From Lingula anatina (lineage: Eukaryota; Brachiopoda; Lingulata; Lingulida; Lingulidae), in assembly GCF_001039355.2 (NCBI RefSeq), contig NW_019776119.1, forward strand, positions 64,001 through 110,013: a DNA stretch of 46,013 nucleotides. Reading direction: 5' to 3'. Of the stretch, positions 33,100 through 43,070 are shown one piece after another (position 1 is the first letter of the stretch; each line of letters begins with the position of its first letter). The translations under genes and the position numbers were made by a program. The notes beneath the pieces were generated by a model that worked only from the letters and a program-made list of their open reading frames with translations, had not been told where the DNA came from and made no database searches.

Positions 33100-33435
33100 G
33101 ATTTATTTTTATACGAATAAATGAATTAAGAAATGGAATGAAACGATATTTCTTGAGAGGTTCTCTTGAGCTCATTTCGCTCTTCATTATTGGAGGACGG
33201 AAAGGATCAAAACACGAAGTTTCCTGTCCGCCGGTGTAAAACGGCCACATTAGTAATTGTGGACTGGTTATTAGGCATTTAGCATTGGACTATTTATCTT
33301 TTCTTATATTTACATATTTGCTAGTGCATCTATTTTCACAGATGTTTTAAAAACCTTGATTTATTTTAGATTTTTTAAAAATTTGATTGCCACAGACAGT
33401 GCAGTACACAACATCGGTAGCGTGCATGGAGAAAG

Positions 33436-33515
33436 ATGCAAGAGGGACTCAATGATCCTGCCACGGCCCCTGTGGGAAAGTGCGAAGGAATGTGCCCAGC
33501 AGATGAAATTAAACT
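33436..33515 (+). CDS. SAC3D1: SAC3D1 exon 1
   Basis: MQEGLNDPATAPVGKCEGMC then PADEIK. It carries the Cys-rich SAC3 signature. Donor AAACT|GTGAGC, phase 2. A stop in frame upstream (33418) fixes the start. Confidence 0.85.
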
Positions 33516-36500
33516 GTGAGCATTTATATGAAAGTCGTCGCTTAGATAATATTGTGTACCCGGTAAATAATGAACAAGTTTGATGAGGAGTTACAACTGG
33601 TACAGTAACAAAGCCTTGACGACTATAATGATTTTATTTGCCCTTTTGATCTTCACTGTTGTGTGTTGTGCAAAACTTATAACTCCGGGAAAATATTGAT
33701 CACAATCCCATGGTTTTTTATCAAAGCCCGTCACCCCCTACCCCCCTTACCCCCCCCCCCCCCCCCCCCAAGTTGCTATATACTACTGAACTGTACTTGT
33801 ATCAATCACTTGTTAGTATGCAAAATGGGAAAAACTTACAGGAAATTATGCAGAATGTATCATATTAGACAAACAAGCTGCTTTACTACCTCTCATTTTT
33901 TTGGATAACAGAGTAAACTTTTGAGGCATGAAACTTTCAACACTGTTTTGTTGAGTAGAAACAATGATTCTTACTTCTGTTTCCATTTAAGCCCCGTATA
34001 TTTATTTATTCCATTGTTCTGAATAAAATACTTATACCAGTACACAGTTCAAGGTTAGCATTTTTTGCAGCATGAAGTCCAAATATTTTGATATTTTAAA
34101 AAGTCTGTTTTGCACTAATACAATGGCCATTTAGTCCAATATTGATTGGTTGTAATAAGCACCATTTTCAGGAGTTTTTTCAGGAACTGTGTAGTTGCAT
34201 TGAGGACCTTTTCTATGCCAGGCATTCATATATTATTCATAAATGAATGTCTAGACATTTAGACATTAGGACTGTAGTTGATGAATAAATAAATGTGTAG
34301 CCCTTTTTTAAACAAAATTTCATATTAATGTGGTAGTGTAGTTTTTTTTTAAGCAGTGAGCAAAATGTAGATGAGAGATATGGGAAACTTATGGAAAACA
34401 AAAAATTCCCCCTCAATCAAGAGCAGGTCCTAGTATTTATGGCCTCATCAGTGTCTTAAGCCTTATGTCAGCGATTGAAACAGTGAACACATAAAATAAG
34501 ATCAGAATGCTAGACAACAGACCAAAAAAAAATTTTTTTTCTAGACAAATTCCATAAAATGTGGAAAGTTAATTTAAAGTGATATTTGTAGAAAATTAAT
34601 TTTTAACCTGCAGATATTTTTTGCAGAAGAGAATGTGAAGGATTGTTACATACTCTAGAAATAGCCCAAGGAACAGAGAAACTCAAAAGGTATGTATGCA
34701 AATTATTATTTTTATTTTAGTTTTTCATGCACTGCTAACTTTCTTTTCATTTTTTGCTGTTTTGAAAAGAAAAACAGTTAAGCTACCAGGAGACAGATGG
34801 TTTGATTAATTTGATATTATTAGTCTTTGTGTTCATATTTTATGATTTTACCCCCTGGAATATTCTTAATTGTCATGAACAACTCTTAGAATGAAAATTT
34901 TAGGTTTTTCATAAGCTTTTTGTAATCTTATTATTAAGTCTTAATTTGCCATTTTTAACTGAGTTTTTTTATTTTTTAAAATCTTTATTAATAATTTTAA
35001 CATTTAGTTCTTAAACTGTAAGACACATTGGCATTTTAAATGGAAGGCATCATATAAAAATAAATTATCATGATGATTATAATTAATAAAATTCTACCAA
35101 TATATAAAGCAAATAAATATAACTGATAGTTACTTCATCAAAGGAATACCTGCATGAATAAGATTTTATGAGATTAATTGTTACTGTCAGCTATAATCAT
35201 CATATTTTCAATATAGTGAGATACTAAAAACTTCAGGGTGAGCAGGTAGCTGGGTGTGTGTAGGGTTGTTGGTGGATGGTGGAGGATTGTTCTGATCCCA
35301 TATCTCAGTCCTGCCATGTCTCCCTAGCTATGCTTTAAATGTAACTATATAAATATGTATATCTTTATAGGCCCAAAGCAGATAAAGAGAAGATAGTGAA
35401 AATGTTCAGTCGCCCTGCTGCTGGGAGAAGTGACCCCAAACCAAAAGACTTGCGACCACCAGAAGTGTTACACAGAACTGTTATTTATCTAGTACAAAGG
35501 TAAAGGTTGCATGATGCACTGGTCAGCTTTATTTGAGATCTAGGTGTATGGAGACACATGCATTTTGAGAGGTCACTTGAAAGGATAGTTTTAAACAAAG
35601 AAAATCTGGCTGTTCAAGTTTTTTTTCTTTCTTTCTTTTTTTGCTGTCAGATATGTAGCATTTTATACCTCCAAGCCAACCAAGCAGGTCTATTCAGCCA
35701 TATAAATTGTACAGCAGATTTAGTCTTCTTCTCAGTCTTCTAACATTTTGCAAGGTGAGAACATAGCCACCACCAGTTCTATAAAGTCCATACCTTACAA
35801 GTAATTTTGTTCTAAATATCACTTCCAGTGTCCTTCCATCAAAACAGCTGCCATGGAATGAAGTGTATGATTTTGTATTTGACCGTTTCCGTGCTGTCCG
35901 TCAGGACATGGTTATACAAAGGCTAATGGGGAAGCATGCTGTAGACATATTAGAGATTATGGTCAGATTCCACATATATGCTGCATACAGGTGAGTTGCT
36001 ATGGGTGCAGCAACTTGAACATGGGAATTGATTCTAATTGAATGCCTCCTGACTTTAGTGATATCTTTTTTCTTGATATTTTAATATTTAATTTGATATT
36101 TAGTAAAATTTATTAAAATGTTAATGATAATAAGAAATGTCCTCCATTACTAGAATTTTAAGATCATTGCCTTGTTCAGCTTTACTAGATACTATTACAA
36201 TATTGAGTTTATTTAATTATTCAAATATTTATGAACATTCCACAATTTCTCCTACCCATGTGTCATATACATAGTCACAAATCTGTCTGGCAAGAGCTTA
36301 TGTTGAAGGATTTAGACTTTTTTACTCCCTGGGAATGATTATCCAGTTTAGTTTTCCAGGCATTTTAGGCATTTCCCCAGAAATCAGTCCCAGAATATTT
36401 TAATAATAGTAAACATTAAAATGTATTTGGAAATATTGGATTGAATTGGAAGATCTCATGACAGTCCACCAGTGAGTTAGGATCAGTGTTATCATTTTCC

Positions 36501-39500
36501 ACTTCAGGCTGTGTGAAGAGTCTGTGTACAACTTTGATAAGAGGATAAATGAGGAACATTGTCAGGAGTGTCTGAAAAGACTGCTGTATTTGTACACTAC
36601 TCTGGACAGTTCCTTCTCCCACAGAGCAGAGATGGAAAGCTTGTACTTACTGTTCAACCTGGGCAATGCAGATGCAATTCGACATGCTCTTAATTTGCCA
36701 AAGTCACTAAGGTAAATCTAAACTTTTACCCCACCTTCAGTAATTGCTAACCTTGCTCAAGTATCTATCTCAGTATTTTCTCAATTTATCGTGTCGCTCA
36801 TTCGTCAAGGTGTTCCTGCTCAAGCAACACAGGGGGACTCCTGCTCTCGCAACCAACACCAACCAATTATTGAACCAATTACCGAACTTCCAAATAGTAC
36901 TATAAAATTATATGTATAAATGGGCAGTTTGTTAGTGTGTGTCACAGCTATTGAAGGCTTCAGTGCATGCAAGCAGGTTATATATTGTAGCATCTGTGGG
37001 ACTCATCTAGATGTTGACTGATGGAAAATGAACACATTTATGATGAACTGAAGTAGTAAGTATTGAAATAAAAACAAAAAAGTGTTTTCAGTTGGCAGGT
37101 TGGCAAGTGGCTTATCTTATTCCTAGCATACTTTAGGTCTTGACATTGTTTTATTAAAAACGGAGTATTGCAACTAGAGTCATATTTCTCAAATTGGCAC
37201 ACAAAAGATATCAGTTTTTTACTTGAGTCAATGCTACTGAGTCAGTCATAACTGTTATTGTTAACATCTAAATTATAACCGTTTGATTTTTCATTTTTGC
37301 CCTTTGAGTATTAGTGATATGTTTGCTACCAGGCACTGGAATTAGAAGTTTTTTTTTTCTTTGATATGCAGAAATTTGGTGCATTTATTACCTGGGAAAA
37401 CCTTTTAATGATACAGCACAGATAATCCAGATATGGCAATATCCTCTACAGCTTCTTAACATTTCATAAGGCTTTATGTGTGTGTACTTTGTTGTTTACA
37501 ATGAGTTCCAGCTATGCACGCATAAAATATGACTTGGTTTCTTATTTCAATTGTTTTCAAGGTTAATATAAAATGGAAGTAACAAAGCATACATTTGCAC
37601 AAGCAAGTAGTGTTTTACATTGATCTTCAGGAATAATTGATGGCAAGTCCATTAGTAGATTAGGTCAGTGCTGTTAAACTTCAAGCTCTCAGTGCTTGTA
37701 GAATGTGAAATGGTTTTCATGTATCTGTTCTGTACTAGGGTAATTTGATAGATTACTGTGAGATTTGGCTGTTATTAAAAGTTTGTTTAACAGTAGATCG
37801 CATTAAGAGTAGATTATATCTATTTATCTGTGTATTAATTAGCTTCCTGTGAAGCACTTTCATTTGATGCTGAATGAAATATTGCATGCTGACCATGTTT
37901 TTGAAGTAAACATTATCTTTCTAGATAAATATTTTCATTTTTTATTCAGGTAGTGATCTATGTGTATGATTATTATTTTTTTCATTTCAGGGTAATGTCT
38001 GTGAAAGGCTTTCTCTCTTCAAAAGCTATTAAAGTGATCTACAACATCTATTTTCCCAGATTTTGGTCAGCACCACCTTCCAACCCCTCCCCCCCCATAT
38101 TCAGGGCCTAAACAATACATATATTATCTTATTTATCAACTAGAAAGCATACCATTAGTGCAGACCTCCATCAATAAAAAAGCAAGAGGTTTAAATTCAT
38201 ATGAAATTGCAATCACTTTTTTCTCTCCTTAAATACTCTATACCTAAATTTTCCTAAAAATTTGTACATAACTGATGCCATTGAAAAACTACCCCTTCTA
38301 AAGTAATATTGCTAGTTTTTAGAGGATGTTTTATGCATTTTATAGTAGTTGCAAATCATCACACTTTACATATTTTATCAGACAAAATGTTTCTGAGACC
38401 ACATTTTTCTTCCTTGGGAGTCAGCCAAGTTAGAGTTTCAGTATATTTTCACTTTTGACTAAAAGAAAATTATTTGAGCAGCCGTTGTAAATTTATTGCA
38501 TAAAAAGATGTGTGACACTTTGGTGTGGCTGTTTAATTAAGGTAAAATTGGTAAATTTAAGTAAAAAGTCTAAAATAACCATCAGTACAACTGTGTATAA
38601 CAGAGCAATATCATACGTAATTCCCTGGGGTCTGTCACAACCCAGTGTGAGTGAAAACTGATGGACATAAACCAAGGTATTAAACCTTAATTTCCTCTGT
38701 GAACTAAATTGATATATTAATGTAATATTTAGTATTTAGTTTAGCAGTTGTACATGGACCAGAATTGTTATTTTGACCTTTTCGTATTCATATTACAGGC
38801 AAAGTGAGCCTCTTCAGATGGCTTTCAGAGTAACATGGGCATATCTACAAGCCAATTATGTAAGGGTGGTTAGACTGGTGAAGAAGTTGGAGTTCTTACA
38901 GGCTTGTGCTGTCCACCAGCACCTCATTAGTATTCAGAGGTAAGGAAATTCTGACTTCAGAGATAAGGAAATTTGAAAATCATGTCATTTGCCTTTTCTC
39001 TCACATATGCCTGCACGTTTGCGCACACACATACTGATTATTTAGCATTACCCATTCTTTCTACTTGTATCTGTGAAAGATGCCAGGAGAAAGCAACACA
39101 CAACTGCTGTGCACTATTCTAAAAAAAATCAGAGCTAATCTTATTCATTAGGTACTCCTTTGCCATGGAAAAATTTAATTTCTCAGTGCTGCCCAATCCC
39201 TTTGAAACCGTGAAGCACTTAAAGACAACCCTACCATGCACTTAAATATAAACACAAACTTTGGCATTATTTTTATTAAAGTGACTCAACTTAGACAAAA
39301 GAAAAACTTAATCATATTTATTTAGATTTTTTTTTTTATTTTTGAAATTTTTGTAAAAGTTCGTTTTCCACCATAAGGCTGAAACCACCTGTTTTTCAGT
39401 TGTTTACTCAGCTTGGTTTACTTCTCCAATGTTACTTCATTGTAGGGATGCCCTGCGCAGAATGAGTGTAGCATACCACAGTAAAGCCTGTAGGTATCCA

Positions 39501-40839
39501 CTGGACCATTTAGATGAGATTCTGGGCATTGGGAGCACGGTCAGTCTACAGGCCATGTGCCAGCAGTGTGGGCTAACTGTCCAGGATGGGAAGATCTGTT
39601 TCCAGAGAGGAAATTTTAAGGAGCAAGAGAAGGTATGGCAGAAAGGTAGTCTGATTTATAATGGGCATAAAATCAAAGACAGTGACAAAAGAATTATTGT
39701 ACAACCCATTTGTATAATGATAGCTGATGGTAGTATTTAATTTTGTAGATATCAGTTTCCCCTTCAAATCCTTCTTAAACATTGAGGTTCTCAGCTGAAT
39801 ATAACTGGTATTACATTGTCCCACTTACCGTAACTAGCTGGTGGTACACTTCCAGAAGGTGCTCTCCACCTCTCTGATCCTCCAGTTTGAATGTATAAAT
39901 CAGTGTGCTTTAAATTGAGAGAAAACATTGTGTAGGTTTCTCAGACAAGCTATGACCTGGGGGTTTCAGTGAATAATATGAATCTGAAAATAGATTGCCT
40001 GTGCACACTGTGCCAACTTCATAGAACCAGAATGACAGCTCTTGCAAATTACACCACTCTCAGCCACTGTGGGACTTGTACATTTCCAATCTTAAAATCC
40101 ACGATTGACAATTTATTTCAGAATTCCCTGTATCCCCTTGATTTTATTGACTCCATGCTCAGTTCCAAGTCAGTAATGGATATCCTTGTGAAGGATAATG
40201 GATGAAGTTCTCTGGTTCTCCCAAAGAAAACTCGACCAAATGAGTGGGCCAAAAAGGACAAGAGGGACGGCTATGTAGGTTGGATAATGGTGTTTTTGAA
40301 GAAAATAGGCACATAAATTGAGTGAGGTGCTATTATCACTGCCAAGGAGGTTATGTTTTTCACCTCGGTTTATCTCTGTCCATCTGTTCATCACCAGCCT
40401 AACCCAAAAAGTTACGGAGCGATTTTGATGACATTTTTAGGATTGGTCAGAAATAGTTTTTATTTGGGTGGTGATTATGCAGTTAGCTAATTAATTGGTT
40501 AATTAACTGATAATTGATAATGATGAGAATTTAGCTAATCAGTTAGTTAATTTCTAGTAACTTAGTAATTGAGTTAATTAATTAATTAGTCTTTGTGGGA
40601 ATCTGTGATCTCTGAGTGGTTTGTTGATTACCTATCTCACTTTTTAAAAATAAATGTCAGATAAATTTACACTGAAGACTTTGTTAATTTTAACAAATTG
40701 ATTTTGTTTTTCTTTTAAGGTAAAATGGAAAGAGTCACCTGTGGAAAGCAAAATTAACAGACAAGAAACACCCCAGGTTGGAGGATCTCAGAACTTTAGG
40801 AAGCCTTTCCTTGTGATTCTGATATCGATTTGGTTCTGA
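33436..40839 (+). CDS. SAC3D1: SAC3 domain-containing protein 1 (SAC3/GANP family)
   Basis: Eight coding exons: 33436-33515, 34627-34689, 35371-35499, 35829-35990, 36508-36711, 38799-38939, 39446-39632, 40720-40839. They give 361 residues and a TGA stop; vertebrate SAC3D1 is of similar length. An in-frame TAG at 33418-33420 sits just before the chosen ATG, so the start is well supported. The N-terminus has the SAC3 signature GKCEGMCPADE (residues 14-24), then LRECEGLLHTLE. The motifs FSRPAAGRSDPKPKDLRPP and LRPPEVLHRTVIYLV mark the SAC3/GANP domain, FDRFRAVRQDMVIQRL follows, and YLLFNLGNADAIRHALNLP matches the SAC3D1 core. SAC3D1 (SHD1) is linked in mammals to centrosomes and spindle function, while its relatives GANP/Sac3 act in TREX-2 mRNA export; the role here is by homology only. 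The last residues are hydrophobic (FLVILISIWF) and not recognised. Confidence 0.92.
33516..34626 (+). other. SAC3D1 intron 1
   Basis: 1.1 kb with a C20 run at 33750-33769. No gene is seen. Confidence 0.6.
33750..33769. repeat. Poly(C) tract
   Basis: Twenty C preceded by shorter C5 and C6 runs, about 235 nt inside SAC3D1 intron 1. Confidence 0.9.
34627..34689 (+). CDS. SAC3D1: SAC3D1 exon 2
   Basis: 63 nt, phase 2-2. It encodes RECEGLLHTLEIAQGTEKLK. Acceptor is TTTTGCAG, donor AAAAG|GTATGT. Confidence 0.88.
34690..35370 (+). other. SAC3D1 intron 2
   Basis: 0.68 kb, AT-rich. Nothing is recognised. Confidence 0.5.
35371..35499 (+). CDS. SAC3D1: SAC3D1 exon 3
   Basis: 129 nt, phase 2-2. It encodes PKADKEKIVKMFSRPAAGRS through VLHRTVIYLVQ, the best-conserved SAC3 block. 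Acceptor is TTTATAG, donor AAAG|GTAAAG. Confidence 0.93.
35829..35990 (+). CDS. SAC3D1: SAC3D1 exon 4
   Basis: 162 nt, phase 2-2. It encodes LPWNEVYDFVFDRFRAVRQD through MVRFHIYAAY. Acceptor is ACTTCCAG, donor ACAG|GTGAGT. Confidence 0.93.
35991..36507 (+). other. SAC3D1 intron 4
   Basis: 0.5 kb, AT-rich. Intron 3 (35500-35828) is similar. Nothing is recognised in either. Confidence 0.5.
36508..36711 (+). CDS. SAC3D1: SAC3D1 exon 5
   Basis: 204 nt, phase 2-2. It encodes LCEESVYNFDKRINEEHCQE through NLGNADAIRHALNLPKSL. Acceptor is ACTTCAG, donor TAAG|GTAAAT. Confidence 0.93.
36712..38798 (+). other. SAC3D1 intron 5
   Basis: 2.1 kb. It holds copy 2 of a dispersed repeat (36966-37019). An acceptor-like CATTTCAG at 37990 is followed by a short frame that soon stops, so no extra exon is called. 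Confidence 0.5.
36966..37019. repeat. Dispersed repeat, copy 2
   Basis: CATGCAAGCAGGTTAT to CATCTAGATGTTGACT, similar to 19857-19909, about 80% by eye. Confidence 0.65.
38799..38939 (+). CDS. SAC3D1: SAC3D1 exon 6
   Basis: 141 nt, phase 2-2. It encodes QSEPLQMAFRVTWAYLQANY through HQHLISIQ. Acceptor is ATTACAG, donor AGAG|GTAAGG. Confidence 0.9.
38940..39445 (+). other. SAC3D1 intron 6
   Basis: 0.5 kb. Nothing is recognised. Confidence 0.5.
39446..39632 (+). CDS. SAC3D1: SAC3D1 exon 7
   Basis: 187 nt, phase 2 to 0. It encodes DALRRMSVAYHSKACRYPLD, then CQQCGLTVQDGKICFQRGNF. Acceptor is CATTGTAG, donor AAG|GTATGG. Confidence 0.92.
39633..40719 (+). other. SAC3D1 intron 7
   Basis: 1.1 kb. 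It contains copy 2 of the CTGCCAAGGAGG repeat (40339-40472) followed by TTAATTAA-rich sequence. The exon 7 frame stays open for 36 codons into the intron, which is probably chance. Confidence 0.55.
40339..40472. repeat. Dispersed repeat CTGCCAAGGAGGTTAT, copy 2
   Basis: CTGCCAAGGAGGTTATG, TTTTTCACC, AAAAAGTTACGGAGCGATTT and ATTTTTAGGA, in the same order as at 25974. Confidence 0.7.
40720..40839 (+). CDS. SAC3D1: SAC3D1 exon 8 with TGA stop
   Basis: Phase 0. It encodes VKWKESPVESKINRQETPQV; the VESK motif matches the SAC3D1 C-terminal block as I recall it. It then ends in a hydrophobic tail. TGA is at 40837-40839. Confidence 0.78.
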   Translation, partial: VKWKESPVESKINRQETPQVGGSQNFRKPFLVILISIWF

Positions 40840-41011
40840 TCAATTATATGGTAATAAATTTGAGAATGGATGGAAACCAAATTCATAAACACTGACTACA
40901 TGTGATAATTCTAGTGGCTTGAAAGTAATATTTGACAGTACAAAGTAATAGTTGTTTCTGATGAGACTAGCACATACAGGTATTACCTACCAGTGCTACA
41001 AAAGACATGAC

Positions 41012-41017
41012 AATAAA
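41012..41017 (+). terminator. Candidate poly(A) signal of SAC3D1
   Basis: AATAAA about 170 nt after the stop, followed by T-rich sequence. Position fits a short 3' UTR. Confidence 0.6.
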
Positions 41018-41131
41018 CCTATTTCACAATTTTTGATATTTGTAATATTCCTTTTATTGCATGTTACTAAACAGTAATTCTAGCAGCTGCTGTAAACAGT
41101 GTTGGATAGTTCAGAAACAGAATGTGTTATG

Positions 41132-41299
41132 CAGGGGCGGATCGGGGGATATTTTCTGACAGTCTTCCAAATTATCTTTGTTGAACCATCCTCCATTTTT
41201 GACCGTCTTCTGACAGAAAAAATTAGATACCCTTCAATGTAAACTTGAAAATCTGACCGTCTTCCAGAAGACCCAGATTACGGCCTAAATCCGCCCCTG
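41132..41299. mobile_element. 168-bp element with CAGGGGCGGAT inverted ends
   Basis: Starts CAGGGGCGGAT and ends ATCCGCCCCTG, an 11-nt perfect inverted repeat. TTATG flanks both sides (41127-41131 and 41300-41304). The interior repeats a GACCGTCTTC motif. It shares its end with 32395 but not its interior. Confidence 0.75.
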
Positions 41300-41537
41300 T
41301 TATGTGCTAGATAATGCACTGTCACCCAAAGGATGTAAGAAGAAACATCTCAAGCATCAGTGAGGGGTGTTCAAGGCATACGTATATTATGAGAGGGTAA
41401 GTGTATTATTTGACATACATACATACAGAGAAAAAAAGTTATGGCATTTCACTGAAAACGCCCCATAATGCAGAATATATTTCATGGAAGTGATACATGA
41501 TGATTTTCACAAAATAGGAGACATGAGGTGGCTGATA

Positions 41538-41547
41538 TTTATTTATT
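41538..41547 (-). terminator. Candidate FMO poly(A) signals
   Basis: Overlapping TTTATT copies on the plus strand read AATAAA twice on the minus strand, about 1.1 kb past the FMO stop. If used, foldback copy 5 would lie in the 3' UTR. Confidence 0.3.
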
Positions 41548-42156
41548 TGCAGAATAAATAACTGTACAAGCTTAAGGTATGCCCAGACCCATGTTAAATA
41601 CACAAAAATAAAGAACATTTATATAAATTATTTTTCATAACCAGTTAATTGCATAAAACATATTCTGTATAAATCATTTACTTACAACAGCATAAGCTTA
41701 GATATATAAATAGATATATATAACAATAACAAACAAAAACAAGTAAACAAAATGTAAAACATTTTTATGACTGAAAAGTGCAACGTGCTAGGTGAAAGTG
41801 GAACTTTTGAGATATGGAACCCATAATACAAACTGAATTGTCGTAGACCTTGTTACATTACTGTGTAATACATTTTGAGTTTATACAGTCAACAATTTGG
41901 CTATTCCATTATTTTCATCAAAACCACTTTGAATGCTGTTGCTTCACTGCTAACCTTTCGGTCATAATTCCTTGCTTGTTTCCATTCTAAAAATGTTTAA
42001 ACATCTCAGATGTTTGTTAAATCACAGTTACTTGAATGGAAAATAAATCAATAATAAATATAATTTACATATACCACAGTCGGAGAGAGACGGTTAGTAA
42101 AATCTGAAAGAAAAAAGGCCAACAGATTATGCAATGTGTCCTATAAAGTTGTCTAT

Positions 42157-42360
42157 GGGACCATTCCCACTTGCTATCAACTCAACAGGCATAAATGTGT
42201 GACACGCCTAGTAAAGCTGTTAGGGGGTAATTATCTTTACCCCCCTAACTGATTCGGTAGGTGTGACAGACATTTAAGCCGGTTAGTTGATAGCAATTTA
42301 GTGAGACTCCCCAGGGAGTTAGACCGATCCAGATGGATCGATCTAGGCATGGGAACCCAG
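42157..42360. mobile_element. Foldback MITE, copy 5
   Basis: Starts GGGACCATTCCCA and ends ATGGGAACCCA. An inner inverted repeat of about 60 nt runs from TTGCTATCAACT to TTAGTTGATAGCAA, with a GTTAGGGGGTAA/TTACCCCCCTAAC tip. GTCTATG occurs at 42151-42157 and 42360-42366 as a likely target duplication. Confidence 0.75.
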
Positions 42361-42677
42361 TCTATGTGGTTATCTAGTCCTGTGCTTGTAATAATGGAAA
42401 TGACGTAACAGTTAAGCAATATATCAGAAGCTATAACACCAATAATACTTGGTATAAAATAACGTTATACGAAAAAAACAAACAAGATACATATGCGTGA
42501 AAGTTTGAAGATGTAATTTGATTTCGTTTCCTCTCAAATAATTTCCTTTAGAATTTTTCGAAATAACCCATAAAAATGAAATGGCACTACTGTATCTGTA
42601 CATTATCTCCAGCACGAGTAATGTCACACAGTGTTTTAGAATGCCGGAACCACGATCTCAGTACGAATAAATGCAGT

Positions 42678-43070
42678 TCATAAAAATATATGCAACAAGA
42701 TGCAGATGATAAAGGCCACGTACATATAGTATCCCGGACCGTGATTATGATTAACGGCAACGCTCTTTCTAAACCGTCGCACGTTTTCCCTCACACACGT
42801 GGAACGGTTGGACAGGCGGTTCCAGATTGAAGACTCTCCCGCTGGGGGCGCTGGGCGTTCTGTGGCACCAAACATGTTGGCGTAGCAGTTCTTCACAGCC
42901 GATCTGGCTCCCTCCCACTTTCCAGGCCCCTCCAGGCGGAACTGCGCGGGAACACAAGGACCAACGAAACACCAGAGAGCAAACATGGGATCTCTGAAAA
43001 ACATTTTCTTGAGATTTGGTTTGCAGCCGACTGCGTCTGCGAGTTCGTCCATGTATGGCACCCAGAAAGT
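42678..43070 (-). CDS. FMO last exon with membrane tail
   Basis: 393 nt, phase 0. It encodes TFWVPYMDELADAVGCKPNL, FFRDPMFALWCFVGPC and GPGKWEGARSAVKNCY, then the hydrophobic end. Acceptor is CAATTACAG. TGA is at 42680-42678. Confidence 0.93.
   Translation of the reverse strand, partial: TFWVPYMDELADAVGCKPNLKKMFFRDPMFALWCFVGPCVPAQFRLEGPGKWEGARSAVKNCYANMFGATERPAPPAGESSIWNRLSNRSTCVRENVRRFRKSVAVNHNHGPGYYMYVAFIICILLHIFL

Larger units (their letters stand above)
31390..33435. other. Region between the divergent calexcitin and SAC3D1 genes
   Basis: About 2 kb. It holds an AAAT repeat (31865-31897), a transposon-like repeat (32395-32637) and a C-run tract (33075-33099). The ORFs here, such as the 119-codon one at 32543-32902, run through the repeat and are not supported. 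Confidence 0.55.
41040..42677. other. Region between the SAC3D1 and FMO 3' ends
   Basis: 1.6 kb. It contains a short CAGGGGCGGAT-ended element, a minus-strand poly(A) signal cluster and foldback copy 5. No gene is seen. Confidence 0.55.

Noticed and set aside
33356-33583. 75-codon plus-strand ORF at the SAC3D1 start
   Set aside because: It is the wrong frame of SAC3D1 exon 1; the frame with GKCEGMCP joins correctly to exon 2.
37990-38034. Acceptor-like site that might begin an extra SAC3D1 exon
   Set aside because: The frame set by exon 5 stops after about 14 codons and the SAC3D1 core is complete without it.
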